Source of the DNA: Mycobacterium malmoense
GTDB lineage: Bacteria > Actinomycetota > Actinomycetes > Mycobacteriales > Mycobacteriaceae
DNA: 64,000 nucleotides
Reading direction: 5' to 3'
Assembly (NCBI RefSeq): GCF_019645855.1
Contig: NZ_CP080999.1
Span: forward strand, 3,844,001 to 3,908,000
A program made the translations under genes and the position numbers. Each line of letters begins with the position of its first letter. Position 1 is the stretch's first letter. The notes below the pieces were generated by a model, which searched no databases, was not told where the DNA came from, and saw only the letters and a list, made by a program, of their open reading frames with translations. Positions 50,997 through 59,212 of the stretch are shown here, piece by piece.

Positions 50997-51581
50997 CTAC
51001 GACTGAAGATCTGGCCCCTGCGCGCGCAGGTCATCGACGGCCGACATGGCGCCGCGGAGCTTGGCCAGCCATTCCTCGGCGTGCTCACCGACCAGCTTGA
51101 CCGACCAGGCGAGCGCGTCGGCGCGAGACCGGGCGACGCCGGCGTCGACCAATGTGTCGAGCACCTGGCGCTCGGGCTGCTTCAAGCGCGTCATCACCGG
51201 AACGGCGATGTGCGTGAACAGGATTCGCTCTGTGCCGGTTTTGGAGCCAACGTCCACGCCCCAGGAAACCTTGCGCCCGTAGCGATCCTGCGCTTCGTCG
51301 GCGATGCGCATCCGCTCCGAACGGGTTTCTTCGCGGAATCGCGAGACCCGGCCTTCGGCGCGGGCCTGGCTCTCTTCGCTGCCGGAGCTCTCGGGGTCGG
51401 CCAGCTTTCCGATGACCGTGATCTCTTCGCGGTCGACGACGACCGTGGGATCGCCGTCGAACCAGTCCTCGGGGAGGCGTCCGGCGAACCATTCCGCGGC
51501 GCCGCTCGCGTCGGGCTGCTGGGCCTGCTGCCAGCCGCCGGGGCGGCCGTACCGCCGCCCGTGTGTGTGGTGGGAAATCAT
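50997..51581 (-). CDS. abmR: AbmR-like regulator (Rv1265 position)
   Basis: A 194-residue protein. I identify it mainly by place and strand between pknH and the Rv1264-type cyclase. Rv1265 (AbmR) is an ATP-binding DNA-binding protein needed for Mcr11 sRNA expression. The C-terminal half (MTRLKQPERQVLDTLVDAGVARSRADALAWSVKLVGEH) resembles an RHH-like dimerisation region, and the middle is charged. A direct repeat CATGATTA lies at its start. The function of this copy is inferred. Confidence 0.65.
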   Translation of the reverse strand: MISHHTHGRRYGRPGGWQQAQQPDASGAAEWFAGRLPEDWFDGDPTVVVDREEITVIGKLADPESSGSEESQARAEGRVSRFREETRSERMRIADEAQDRYGRKVSWGVDVGSKTGTERILFTHIAVPVMTRLKQPERQVLDTLVDAGVARSRADALAWSVKLVGEHAEEWLAKLRGAMSAVDDLRAQGPDLQS

Positions 51582-51619
51582 GATTACATGATTACACCGT
51601 TATAGGCGTAGCGGAATAG

Positions 51620-51638
51620 CGTTCGCGCGCCGCGAACG
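51620..51638 (+). ncRNA. Hairpin at the expected mcr11 position (candidate only)
   Basis: CGTTCGCG (51620-51627) and CGCGAACG (51631-51638) form a perfect 8-base stem with a 3-base loop, just downstream of a TATAGG-like element (51600-51606) and divergent from abmR. In M. tuberculosis the sRNA Mcr11 is divergent from abmR between it and the cyclase gene. I cannot confirm sequence identity. Confidence 0.25.
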
Positions 51639-51703
51639 TCCAACGCTGGCGGATGCGCTCCCGGCTGTCCGTTCTCACCTCATGGCACCTGCCTGGAAAT
51701 GAC

Positions 51704-51720
51704 GTAGCACGTGGTGCTAC
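51704..51720. promoter_or_regulatory. Palindromic operator of the toxin-antitoxin pair
   Basis: GTAGCACGTGGTGCTAC is a perfect 7-base inverted repeat around GTG, ending 10 bases before the antitoxin ATG at 51731. This is the typical position for autoregulation by the antitoxin or the complex. Confidence 0.65.
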
Positions 51721-51730
51721 CATATGGCAC

Positions 51731-52000
51731 ATGAGCGCTCAACGCGAAGTCAGCCAACGTGACCTACGCATGCGGTCCAAGGAGATCATGGACGCCGTCG
51801 AGCGCGGCGACTCCTTCACGGTTACCCGTGACGGACATCAGATCGGAGAGCTGGTCCCCATGCGCCGGCGGCGTCGTTTCGTCTCGCGCGCCGAATTTGC
51901 CCGAGGGTCGCAATTGGCACCGCTGATCGACGTCGCGGCCTTCCGGGCCGACCAAGGCTTCGCCTACGACCAGGCCTTGAGCGACCCGTATGCCCGCTGA
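51731..52000 (+). CDS. Phd/YefM-type antitoxin (VapB-like)
   Basis: 89 residues from the ATG at 51731, directly after the palindrome; the frame is open upstream to 51653. The DNA-binding part is REVSQRDLRMRSKEIMDAVERGDSFTVTRDGHQIGELVPM, the Phd/YefM signature. The C-terminal tail should wrap the toxin. It overlaps the toxin start by 11 bases. Confidence 0.85.
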   Translation: MSAQREVSQRDLRMRSKEIMDAVERGDSFTVTRDGHQIGELVPMRRRRRFVSRAEFARGSQLAPLIDVAAFRADQGFAYDQALSDPYAR

Positions 52001-52424
52001 TCCACAACGCGGCCTGCTCGACACGAACATCTTGATCCTGCGCCACACGATCGACCCCGACGAACTCCCCGACGAAATGGCCATCAGCGCCATCACACTG
52101 GCCGAACTCTCCGCAGGCGTACACCTGGTACGTGGCGACAACGCGCGGGTCGTCGAGGAGCGCGCTCGCCGTGCTGATGTGCTGCAGCGGGCCGAGAACG
52201 AGTTTGACCCCATTCCGTTCGAGACAGAGGCCGCTCGGGCATTCGGGCGCATCGGCGCCGCAGTCCAGGCCCGCGGTCAGGCTCCCCGGCGCCGGCTAGC
52301 CGACCTCATGATCGCATCGATCGCGGCCGCCACAAAGTTGCCGCTGTACACCACCAACCCGGATGATTTCGAGGGGTTAGACGGCATCATCCGGGTCTTT
52401 CCGGTGCGGCGTCCGCCTTTGTAA
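51990..52424 (+). CDS. vapC: PIN-domain ribonuclease toxin (VapC)
   Basis: A 144-residue protein. PIN acidic residues appear in LLDTNILILR (first Asp), ISAITLAELSAGV (Glu), PRRRLADLMIASIAA (Asp) and LYTTNPDDFEGL (C-terminal Asp/Asn region). It should cleave RNA, often tRNA or rRNA, when free of the antitoxin encoded just upstream. The pair lies between abmR and the cyclase gene, where I recall only the mcr11 sRNA in M. tuberculosis. Confidence 0.88.
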   Translation: MPADPQRGLLDTNILILRHTIDPDELPDEMAISAITLAELSAGVHLVRGDNARVVEERARRADVLQRAENEFDPIPFETEAARAFGRIGAAVQARGQAPRRRLADLMIASIAAATKLPLYTTNPDDFEGLDGIIRVFPVRRPPL

Positions 52425-52720
52425 CGGGAACCCCCAGCCCAACTACATTGCGACACAACAGCGTTCGACCGTCTTAATCTAAATGGCGCTTCCCTGCAAG
52501 CGGCCGCCGATTAAATTGCGGCCGGGCACGGGCCGTTGCTAAGCCCCGTTGATATGGCCTGTTCGGAGGCGTATTTTTGGTAGCGAAGCAGGCCCGGAAG
52601 CGACCGATTCGAAGCGCCGGAAAATGGGGTAGAGCCGGCCGCGTACGACGATTCGTCAGACGCACCCTAGAGGTCGCCCGGGCCTGCCCATGCTTGTTCG
52701 CCATTCCGGGCGAGGCGGGG
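52425..52720. other. Intergenic stretch downstream of vapC
   Basis: About 295 bases between vapC and the convergent cyclase gene. A short T run lies at about 52573-52577 and a weak hairpin (ACGGG...CCCGT) near 52527-52550. No gene is supported. It could hold a displaced part of the mcr11 locus, but nothing decides this. Confidence 0.35.
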
Positions 52721-53875
52721 TCAGCCGCCGCCGGCGGAGCCGTTCCCCCGCCGGATCCGAAACAGCTTGACCTCGTTCTTGATGCCCTTGAGGCGGCGCG
52801 CGCCGGCGAACGACCCGTCGAATTCGCCGGTATCGCCGGTATCGCCCAGGGCCTCCCAAACCGAATCCGCGACCAGCACGGCACCCGGGCGCGCCACGCC
52901 GGTGACCCGGCTCGCCACGTTGACCGGGCTGCCGAACCAATCGCCGGCCCGGCTCACCGCCATGCCGGAGGCCACGCCCGCGCGCAGGCGGGGAAAGTCG
53001 TTGTCGGTGTCGACGGTCTCGACGAGCTTCAGGACGACATCCAAAAGTGGCACCGGATCGGGACAGACGAACATCACCGCGTCGCCGATGGTCTTGATGA
53101 ACCGCACCGGCGGGGCCGTCATGTCGCGGGCGAGGTCGGCCAGCCGGTTGGCCAGGTGCCCCAACTCCTCGGCCGATACCACCTCGCCCAGCCGGGTGAA
53201 GCCGACGAGGTCGACGAAGGCGACGGTGACCTGCCGCGCTCCCGGGAGCGGCTTGCCGGCGGCGCGCTCCCCGGCGTTGACGGCTTCGGTCTCCATCATG
53301 TGCCGCAGCTGCATGAACAGCATGTTCTGGATCATCGGGCCAAGCATCGGCGCGATTTGGCCGACCAACGCCTTCGATCCCTTCGCGATTTCCAGTTCGG
53401 TGGCGCCCGGGCGCATGATCGCCGAAAGCGCCGTGTAGCGCATCATTTCGGCGGCGCGCGACAGACCCTCGGCGAGCACCCGGACCACGTCCACCAACTG
53501 ATCGGGATCCAGGCCGAGGTCGACGAACAGCTGGGTGTAGGCGGCGGCTTCACCGTCGGCGCGCATGTGAACGACCGCGTCGGGGTCGTCCACCCGGGCC
53601 AGGCCGATGGCACGCTGCACCCGCTGCAACAGCATCAGGTCGACGCCGTGGGTCTCGCTGATCTCGCGGGTGGAGACGTAGGTGCCGTCGTCGCCGATGA
53701 GGTGGCGGGTGGCCAGCAGCAGCGGCGGGTTGGTCGCGCGGATCTCGTCGGCGGTGATGCCCTGCTCCAGCAGCCAGCGCACCAGTTCGGCCCGCTCGGT
53801 GCGCGCGGCACCCTCGAGTCCGTCGAGCAGATCGTCGATGTTGTGGTCGACCCCGTCCACGTGGTCAACGTACAA
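52721..53875 (-). CDS. Class III adenylate cyclase (Rv1264-like)
   Basis: A 384-residue protein. The N-terminal regulatory domain (about 1-200) resembles the autoinhibitory, pH-sensing domain known from Rv1264. The catalytic domain begins VTVAFVDLVGFTRLGE (first metal Asp) and includes IKTIGDAVMF (substrate Lys and second metal Asp) and SPVNVASRVTGVARPG with the transition-state Asn and Arg. It makes cAMP from ATP in the cytoplasm as a homodimer. It lies 9 bases downstream of amiB2 on the same strand. Confidence 0.92.
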   Translation of the reverse strand: MYVDHVDGVDHNIDDLLDGLEGAARTERAELVRWLLEQGITADEIRATNPPLLLATRHLIGDDGTYVSTREISETHGVDLMLLQRVQRAIGLARVDDPDAVVHMRADGEAAAYTQLFVDLGLDPDQLVDVVRVLAEGLSRAAEMMRYTALSAIMRPGATELEIAKGSKALVGQIAPMLGPMIQNMLFMQLRHMMETEAVNAGERAAGKPLPGARQVTVAFVDLVGFTRLGEVVSAEELGHLANRLADLARDMTAPPVRFIKTIGDAVMFVCPDPVPLLDVVLKLVETVDTDNDFPRLRAGVASGMAVSRAGDWFGSPVNVASRVTGVARPGAVLVADSVWEALGDTGDTGEFDGSFAGARRLKGIKNEVKLFRIRRGNGSAGGG

Positions 53876-53884
53876 CGCCGGCCG

Positions 53885-55273
53885 TCATGACACCGGCGGT
53901 CGGCGGTGGGCCCATGGCCTTGCCGCTTCGATCTGCGCGGACAGCGACAGCAGCGTCGCCTCGTCGTAGGGCCGGCCGACCAGCTGCACCGCGATCGGCA
54001 GCCCGTCGCCGTCGAAGTCCCACGGCACGGCCGCGGCCGGCTGGCCGGTCAGATTCCACACCGGAAAGTACGGAACCCGCTGTCCCACCAGCAGCAGCGT
54101 CGACACTCCGCCGCGGTGTTGGTAGGCGCCGATGCGGGACGGGCCCTCCGCGGCGGCCGGTGTGATGACGACGTCGACGTCGTCGAAGATCGACTGGACC
54201 CGGGCGGTCACCGACGCCTCCGCCGCGCGCACCGCGACCATCCGACGATCGGAGAAAAAAGATCCCAGGCGCGCCAGGTTGCGGGTGCGCGCTTCGAGAC
54301 GCTCCGGGTGGGCCTGCGCGTCCGCGTCATCGCAGATGCCGCGCAGATAACGGGGCAGGAAGTTCGCGTAGATCGCCGGCCGCGGATACTCGGGGTCGCG
54401 GACGACGACCTCATGGCCCAGCTCGCGCAGCAACGCGCCCGCCTGCTGGACGGCCGCCAGCTCTTCCTGCCCAACCCTCACGGGCAGCGTTGGGACCTTG
54501 GTGCTCAAGGCAATTCGCAACCGGCCGGGGTCGCGCACGGCCGCCGCCGCGAACTCGCCCTCCGGACCCGGCAGCGTGGAGGTCGCATCCAGGAACAGCG
54601 CCGCGTCCAGCACCGACCGGGCCAGCGGGCCGTTGACGCTCAGCCCGTACCACGCGTCGTCGTGCGGCTCCAACGACACCCGATCGCGTTGCGGTTTCAG
54701 GCCGAACACACCGCACCAACTCGCCGGGATGCGAATCGAGCCGCCGCCGTCGGAGCCCAACGCCAGCGGCGCCAGCCCGGCGGCCACCGCGGCGGCACTG
54801 CCCCCGCTGCTGCCGCCCGGCGTGCGCCCGAGGTTCCACGGGTTGCGGGTCGCCCCAAACGTCAACGACTCGGTGTAGGGGAACATCATCAGCTCGGGCA
54901 CATTGGTTTTGCCGATGACGACCGCACCGGCGGCGCGCAGCCGCCGGACCACCTCCGCGTCGGCGGTCACCGCGGGGTTGTGCCCGCCGCTGCCGTACGT
55001 CGTCACCTCGCCGGCGACGTCGACGTCGTCCTTGATCGCGATCGGCACGCCGAGCAGCGGCAGCCGCTCGCCCGCGTCGAGGCGATCCTGGGCCGCGGCG
55101 GCCTCGTAACGCGCGGTGTCGGACAGCACGACGCGGTAGCAGCGCAGCTGGTTGTCCAGGCGCGCAATTCGTTCCAGGTAGATTTCGAGCAACTCCGGCG
55201 CGGTCAGTTCACCGTCGGCCAGCATCCTTGCCTGCGCGACCGCGCCGGCGAAGGCGAGATCGCTGGGGTCCAC
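53885..55273 (-). CDS. amiB2: Amidase AmiB2 (amidase-signature family)
   Basis: A 462-residue protein, the length I recall for Rv1263. The Ser-cisSer-Lys triad is present: Lys in VPIAIKDDVDVAG and serines in PGGSSGGSAAAVAAGL with LGSDGGGSIRIPASWCG. The C-terminal part QLVGRPYDEATLLSLSAQIEA is typical. It hydrolyses an amide to a carboxylate and ammonia; substrate unknown. It forms an operon with the cyclase gene downstream. Confidence 0.92.
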   Translation of the reverse strand: MDPSDLAFAGAVAQARMLADGELTAPELLEIYLERIARLDNQLRCYRVVLSDTARYEAAAAQDRLDAGERLPLLGVPIAIKDDVDVAGEVTTYGSGGHNPAVTADAEVVRRLRAAGAVVIGKTNVPELMMFPYTESLTFGATRNPWNLGRTPGGSSGGSAAAVAAGLAPLALGSDGGGSIRIPASWCGVFGLKPQRDRVSLEPHDDAWYGLSVNGPLARSVLDAALFLDATSTLPGPEGEFAAAAVRDPGRLRIALSTKVPTLPVRVGQEELAAVQQAGALLRELGHEVVVRDPEYPRPAIYANFLPRYLRGICDDADAQAHPERLEARTRNLARLGSFFSDRRMVAVRAAEASVTARVQSIFDDVDVVITPAAAEGPSRIGAYQHRGGVSTLLLVGQRVPYFPVWNLTGQPAAAVPWDFDGDGLPIAVQLVGRPYDEATLLSLSAQIEAARPWAHRRPPVS

Positions 55274-55320
55274 TGCGGCAGCGTATCCCGCGGATGGTGG
55301 CGGCCAGTACCGTGGGCGAC

Positions 55321-55749
55321 ATGTCCTGCGTGTTCTGTGCGATCGTCGCCGGGGACGGTCCGGCCATCCGGATCTACGAAGACGATGGCTACCTGGCCAT
55401 CCTCGACATCCGCCCGTTCACCCGGGGCCACACCCTGGTGCTGCCCAAACGGCACACCGTAGACCTCACCGACACCCCGCCGGAGACGCTGGCCGACATG
55501 GTCACCCTCGGCCAGCGGATCGCGCGTGCCGCCCGCGCGACGGAACTGGCCGACGCCACGAACATCGCGATCAACGACGGCCGCGCCGCCTTCCAGACGG
55601 TTTTCCACATCCATTTGCACGTGCTGCCGCGGCGCAACGGCGACAAGCTCTCGATGGCCAAGGGCATGCTGCTGCGCCGCGACCCGGACCGGGAAGGCAC
55701 CGCCGAGATTTTGCGGGAGTCGTTGGCACGCATCGACGCGGCTCAGTAA
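55321..55749 (+). CDS. HIT-family hydrolase (Rv1262c-like)
   Basis: 142 residues from the ATG at 55321. The N-terminal CVFCAIVAGDGPAIRIYEDD and the catalytic histidine triad HIHLHVLPR are diagnostic of the HIT superfamily, Hint branch, which hydrolyses nucleoside phosphoramidates and related AMP conjugates. It is divergent from amiB2 with a 47-base gap and overlaps the convergent unknown gene by 7 bases. Confidence 0.92.
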   Translation: MSCVFCAIVAGDGPAIRIYEDDGYLAILDIRPFTRGHTLVLPKRHTVDLTDTPPETLADMVTLGQRIARAARATELADATNIAINDGRAAFQTVFHIHLHVLPRRNGDKLSMAKGMLLRRDPDREGTAEILRESLARIDAAQ

Positions 55750-56537
55750 GACCGGGCGCCGGCTGCCGGCCTGAGCTCCACGTCGGGTGGTGGGTGTAGC
55801 CACGCGGTGGAGACGACGGACCAATCCGCAACGCTCGCAACGGGTCCCGCCCGACTGTGCGCGCGGCCCGACCCGTCGGTGGTGACGAACGGGGTCGTCG
55901 AGATCGTGGGATGGGCTAGCAGCAATCCGGTGGCCGACAGGTGCACCGCATCCCAGGATGCTGCGATCGCCGGCCAGTCCGGGTACTTGCAGCCGTCGGC
56001 CGTGACCGGATTCGATTCGACCAGGTCGCGCCAATCGCGAGCCGAATCGATCCGCGTGACCCGAACATGTGTCGTGTCGAAATACACTTCCCAACGGGGG
56101 CTTTCGCGACGCAGGTTCTCCCCGCTCAGCGTCCATGAGTCCTCGTCGTCGTCGATCGGAGTCGATGTCCAGAACGCCCCGAACGGCAACGCGCACAACC
56201 GATCCCGATTACGGACGCTCGGTGCGCGCAACCACTCGACCGTTCCCTGGTGAATCTGCGGTGAGTCGAACGTCGACAGCTTCGACAAGGCCGCCAGCCC
56301 CGCGGCGCTGAACTCGCACAGCTCCGGGTCGTCGGTGTCGAAGTCCATCACGTTGGCGCAGCCGTCCGAGTAGAGATAGCCGCTGACCGCGTGGGTCGCG
56401 GCCACGATCAAGTCTCGGGGCCGGCTAGCTCGCACGAACGCTGTGGGCGTAACACGAGTGTGGCGGTGGAAGAACCGCAGGTGATCGATGAATAACCGCC
56501 CCGGAAACGTATCGAGCAGTGATTCGCCGACGCTCAC
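55743..56537 (-). CDS. Hypothetical protein
   Basis: 264 residues from the GTG at 56537 (GGGAG upstream); the frame is open to an ATG at 56600. I recognise no family. It looks like a soluble, tryptophan-rich protein (LFIDHLRFFHRHTRVTP, SGYLYSDGCANVMDFDTDD, WRDLVESNPVTADGCKYPDWPAIAASWDAVHLSATGLL) with no signal peptide. The layout of an Asp/Glu-rich centre and a strand-rich C-terminus suggests a globular enzyme-like or immunity-like fold. It is not in the M. tuberculosis block as I recall it. Confidence 0.6.
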   Translation of the reverse strand: MSVGESLLDTFPGRLFIDHLRFFHRHTRVTPTAFVRASRPRDLIVAATHAVSGYLYSDGCANVMDFDTDDPELCEFSAAGLAALSKLSTFDSPQIHQGTVEWLRAPSVRNRDRLCALPFGAFWTSTPIDDDEDSWTLSGENLRRESPRWEVYFDTTHVRVTRIDSARDWRDLVESNPVTADGCKYPDWPAIAASWDAVHLSATGLLLAHPTISTTPFVTTDGSGRAHSRAGPVASVADWSVVSTAWLHPPPDVELRPAAGARSY

Positions 56538-56700
56538 AGCCGCAGTCTCCCAGATCGATCCCCCTTCGGTAGTGGTCGAGTGACTCGACCTAATCCGCAA
56601 TCCGAAAACCGCTGCCTAACTGCGCGGATCGGTGGTGGGGGCTTTGATCGGCGCCCGACGAGCGACGGATCCCGCCGTGCTGTACAGTTCCTCCATGCAA

Positions 56701-56718
56701 ACGGAACTTGAGTTCCGT
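56701..56718. promoter_or_regulatory. Palindromic operator upstream of mmpS
   Basis: ACGGAACTTGAGTTCCGT: perfect 8-base arms around TG, located 74 bases before the mmpS ATG. This is a TetR-type operator geometry. The TetR-family gene at the end of the same operon is the natural candidate ligand. Confidence 0.6.
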
Positions 56719-56792
56719 GTAGGCGGCGAGGCGCAAGCGCGAGCAACGAGGGCGCCACTGTCAGAAGCTGTCGGAGGGCGAGGGGCCAGGGA

Positions 56793-57230
56793 ATGTTCCG
56801 AGTGTTCAAAAGGGTGTGGATGCCGCTGCTTCTTGTCGTGGTGATTGCGTTGGGCGCCTACACAGTTGTCCGCATCCGCGACACATTCGGCGCTCACGGC
56901 GCGGTGACCGGCGGCGAAGGAAACGCCGATAACACCAAGCCGTTCAACCCCAAACACATCACCTACGAAATAACCGGGGCCCCGAGCGGGACGGTGAACG
57001 TCAACTACCTCGACGAAAACGGACAACCACATCTTGTCGATGCCGCCCCGCTGCCGTGGTCGTTCACGATCGTGACGACGCTGCCGTCGATGTCGGCCAA
57101 CATCGTCGCCCAAGGCAGCACCGACGTCGACGCCCTGCGGTGTCGGGTCATCGTTGACGGCCAAGTGCGCGACGACCGCAAAACCAGCGACTACCAGCCG
57201 TTCATCTACTGCTTGGTGAAATCCGTATGA
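56793..57230 (+). CDS. mmpS: MmpS-family membrane protein
   Basis: A 145-residue protein. One N-terminal transmembrane helix (VWMPLLLVVVIALGAYTVV), then the periplasmic β-sandwich of the MmpS family: FNPKHITYEITGAPSGTVNVNYLDENGQPH, LPWSFTIVTTLPSMSANIVAQG, CRVIVDGQVRDDRKT. MmpS proteins accompany MmpL transporters in lipid or siderophore export. The stop overlaps the mmpL start (ATGA). The number within the family is undecided. Confidence 0.9.
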   Translation: MFRVFKRVWMPLLLVVVIALGAYTVVRIRDTFGAHGAVTGGEGNADNTKPFNPKHITYEITGAPSGTVNVNYLDENGQPHLVDAAPLPWSFTIVTTLPSMSANIVAQGSTDVDALRCRVIVDGQVRDDRKTSDYQPFIYCLVKSV

Positions 57231-59212
57231 GCAACGCCCATGTGCAGCCTCGCCGCTCGGCGGTCGCGCGGCTCGTTCGCCTCCTGTCGCTCCCGACGAT
57301 TCTGTTCTGGCTGCTCATCGCCGTGGGCCTGGGCGTGCTCTCGCCGTCCCTTGACGACGTCGCGACCCAGCACTCGGTGCCGATGACCCCCAAAGACGCC
57401 CCCGCGTTCAAAGCGATGATGCACATCGGCCAGAAGTTCAAGGAGTTCAATACCGACTCGACGGCAATGGTGGTCCTGGAGGGACAAGACAAACTCGGCG
57501 ACAGCGCACACGACTTCTACAACCACATCGTGGCCAAGCTCAAAGCCGACCCGCATGTGCAGAACGTCCAGGACTTCTGGGGCGACCCCCTGACCGCCGC
57601 CGGGTCGCAAAGCCCGGACGGCAAGGCGGCCTACGTCCAGGTCTTCCTCAACGGCGCGCAAGGCACCACACCCAGCCACGAGTCGGTCGCCGCCGTGCGC
57701 AAGATCGTCACCGACACCCCCGCGCCGCCGGGCGTCAAAGCTTACGTGGCCGGCAATACCGTGCTCAACGCCGACACCAGCGTCGTGGGCCATAAGAGCA
57801 TGGCGACCATGGCGCTGGTCTCCATCGGCGTCATCTTCGTGATGCTTTTGCTGGTCTACCGATCCGTCGTCACGACCATCCTGTGCCTGGTGGTGATCGG
57901 CATCGAACTCTTTGCGGCCCAGGGCATTACGGCCACCGCAGGAAACCTCAACATCATCGGCCTCACGCCGTACGCGGTCAGCATGATCACCATGCTCAGC
58001 ATCGCCGCGGGAACCGACTACATCATCTTCCTGCTGGGCCGCTACCACGAAGCGCGATCGCTCGGCCAGGACCGGGAGGAAGCCTTCTACACGGCCTACC
58101 ACGGCGTGTCACACGTCATCCTGGGCTCGGGTCTGACCATCGCCGGCGCGTGCATGTGCCTCACGGCGACCCGGTTGCCGTATTTCCAAACCATGGGATT
58201 GCCTTGCGCCATAGCGCTGTTGGTGATCGTTTTCGCGGCGCTCACCCTCGCGCCGGCGACGCTGGCGGTCGGCTCACGGTTCGGCCTGTTTGATCCCAAA
58301 CGTGAGCTGGCCACACGCGGCTGGCGCAAAGTCGGGACCGCGGTGGTGCGCTGGCCCAAGCCAATCATCGTGGTAACCGCGGCCATTGCGGTCATCGGCT
58401 TCATCAGCCTGTTGACCTATGTCCCGAATTACGATGACCAGAAATTCACGCCCACCGACATGCCCGCCAACGTCGCCATGACGGCAGCCGAACGGCACTT
58501 CTCCCAGGCCCGCATGAATCCGGAATTGCTGATGGTGGAAGCCGATCATGATCTACGCGATCCGTCCGACATGCTCGTCATCGACCGCATCGCCAAGAGC
58601 GTCTTTCACCTGCGTGGCATCGAGCGAGTGCAGACCATCACCAGACCCCTGGGGGCGCCGATCGAGCACAGCTCCATCCCGTTCCAGATCGCGATGCAAA
58701 ACTCCAGCACCCTGCAGACGGCCAAATTTATGAACGACAACACCGCGCAGATGCTGGAGATGGCCGACGAGCTGGGCAGGACCATCGCCGTCATGGAGCA
58801 CATGTATGGCGTCATGCGCGATCTCACCGCGACCACTCACAGCATGGTCGGCAGAACACATGACATGGTCGACACCACCAATGAATTGCGCGACCACATC
58901 GCCGATTTCGACGATTTCTGGCGACCGATTCGCAGCTATTTCTATTGGGAACGCCACTGCTTCGATATCCCGATCTGCTGGTCGTTGCGGTCCATTTTCG
59001 ATGCGTTGGACGGTATCGACGAGGTCTCGGACAAGCTGCAGGGGCTCACCGGCGATCTCGACCACTTGGACCGGTTGATGCCTCAACTGCTGGCCGATTT
59101 CCCGAAAACCATCGACTCGATGAAGACCATGCGTGACTTCATGTTGTCGACGCATAGCACGATGGCCGGCATCCAAGCCCACATGCAGGAAGGGGCCGAG
59201 GCTCCACCCTGA
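57227..59212 (+). CDS. mmpL: MmpL RND transporter, N-terminal part of a frameshifted gene
   Basis: 661 residues covering the first transmembrane helix, the first periplasmic domain (LNADTSVVGHKSM), TM2-6 with the AGTDYIIFLLGRYHEAR segment of the proton relay region, TM7 and most of the second periplasmic domain (RMNPELLMVEADHDLRDPSDMLV). It ends abruptly at MQEGAEAPP where family members continue as NATxMGQ. One missing base near 59203 explains the break. The stop TGA shares its A with the ATG of the second part (TGATG), so reinitiation is conceivable. Restored, the gene would be 956 residues. Confidence 0.88.
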   Translation: MSNAHVQPRRSAVARLVRLLSLPTILFWLLIAVGLGVLSPSLDDVATQHSVPMTPKDAPAFKAMMHIGQKFKEFNTDSTAMVVLEGQDKLGDSAHDFYNHIVAKLKADPHVQNVQDFWGDPLTAAGSQSPDGKAAYVQVFLNGAQGTTPSHESVAAVRKIVTDTPAPPGVKAYVAGNTVLNADTSVVGHKSMATMALVSIGVIFVMLLLVYRSVVTTILCLVVIGIELFAAQGITATAGNLNIIGLTPYAVSMITMLSIAAGTDYIIFLLGRYHEARSLGQDREEAFYTAYHGVSHVILGSGLTIAGACMCLTATRLPYFQTMGLPCAIALLVIVFAALTLAPATLAVGSRFGLFDPKRELATRGWRKVGTAVVRWPKPIIVVTAAIAVIGFISLLTYVPNYDDQKFTPTDMPANVAMTAAERHFSQARMNPELLMVEADHDLRDPSDMLVIDRIAKSVFHLRGIERVQTITRPLGAPIEHSSIPFQIAMQNSSTLQTAKFMNDNTAQMLEMADELGRTIAVMEHMYGVMRDLTATTHSMVGRTHDMVDTTNELRDHIADFDDFWRPIRSYFYWERHCFDIPICWSLRSIFDALDGIDEVSDKLQGLTGDLDHLDRLMPQLLADFPKTIDSMKTMRDFMLSTHSTMAGIQAHMQEGAEAPP

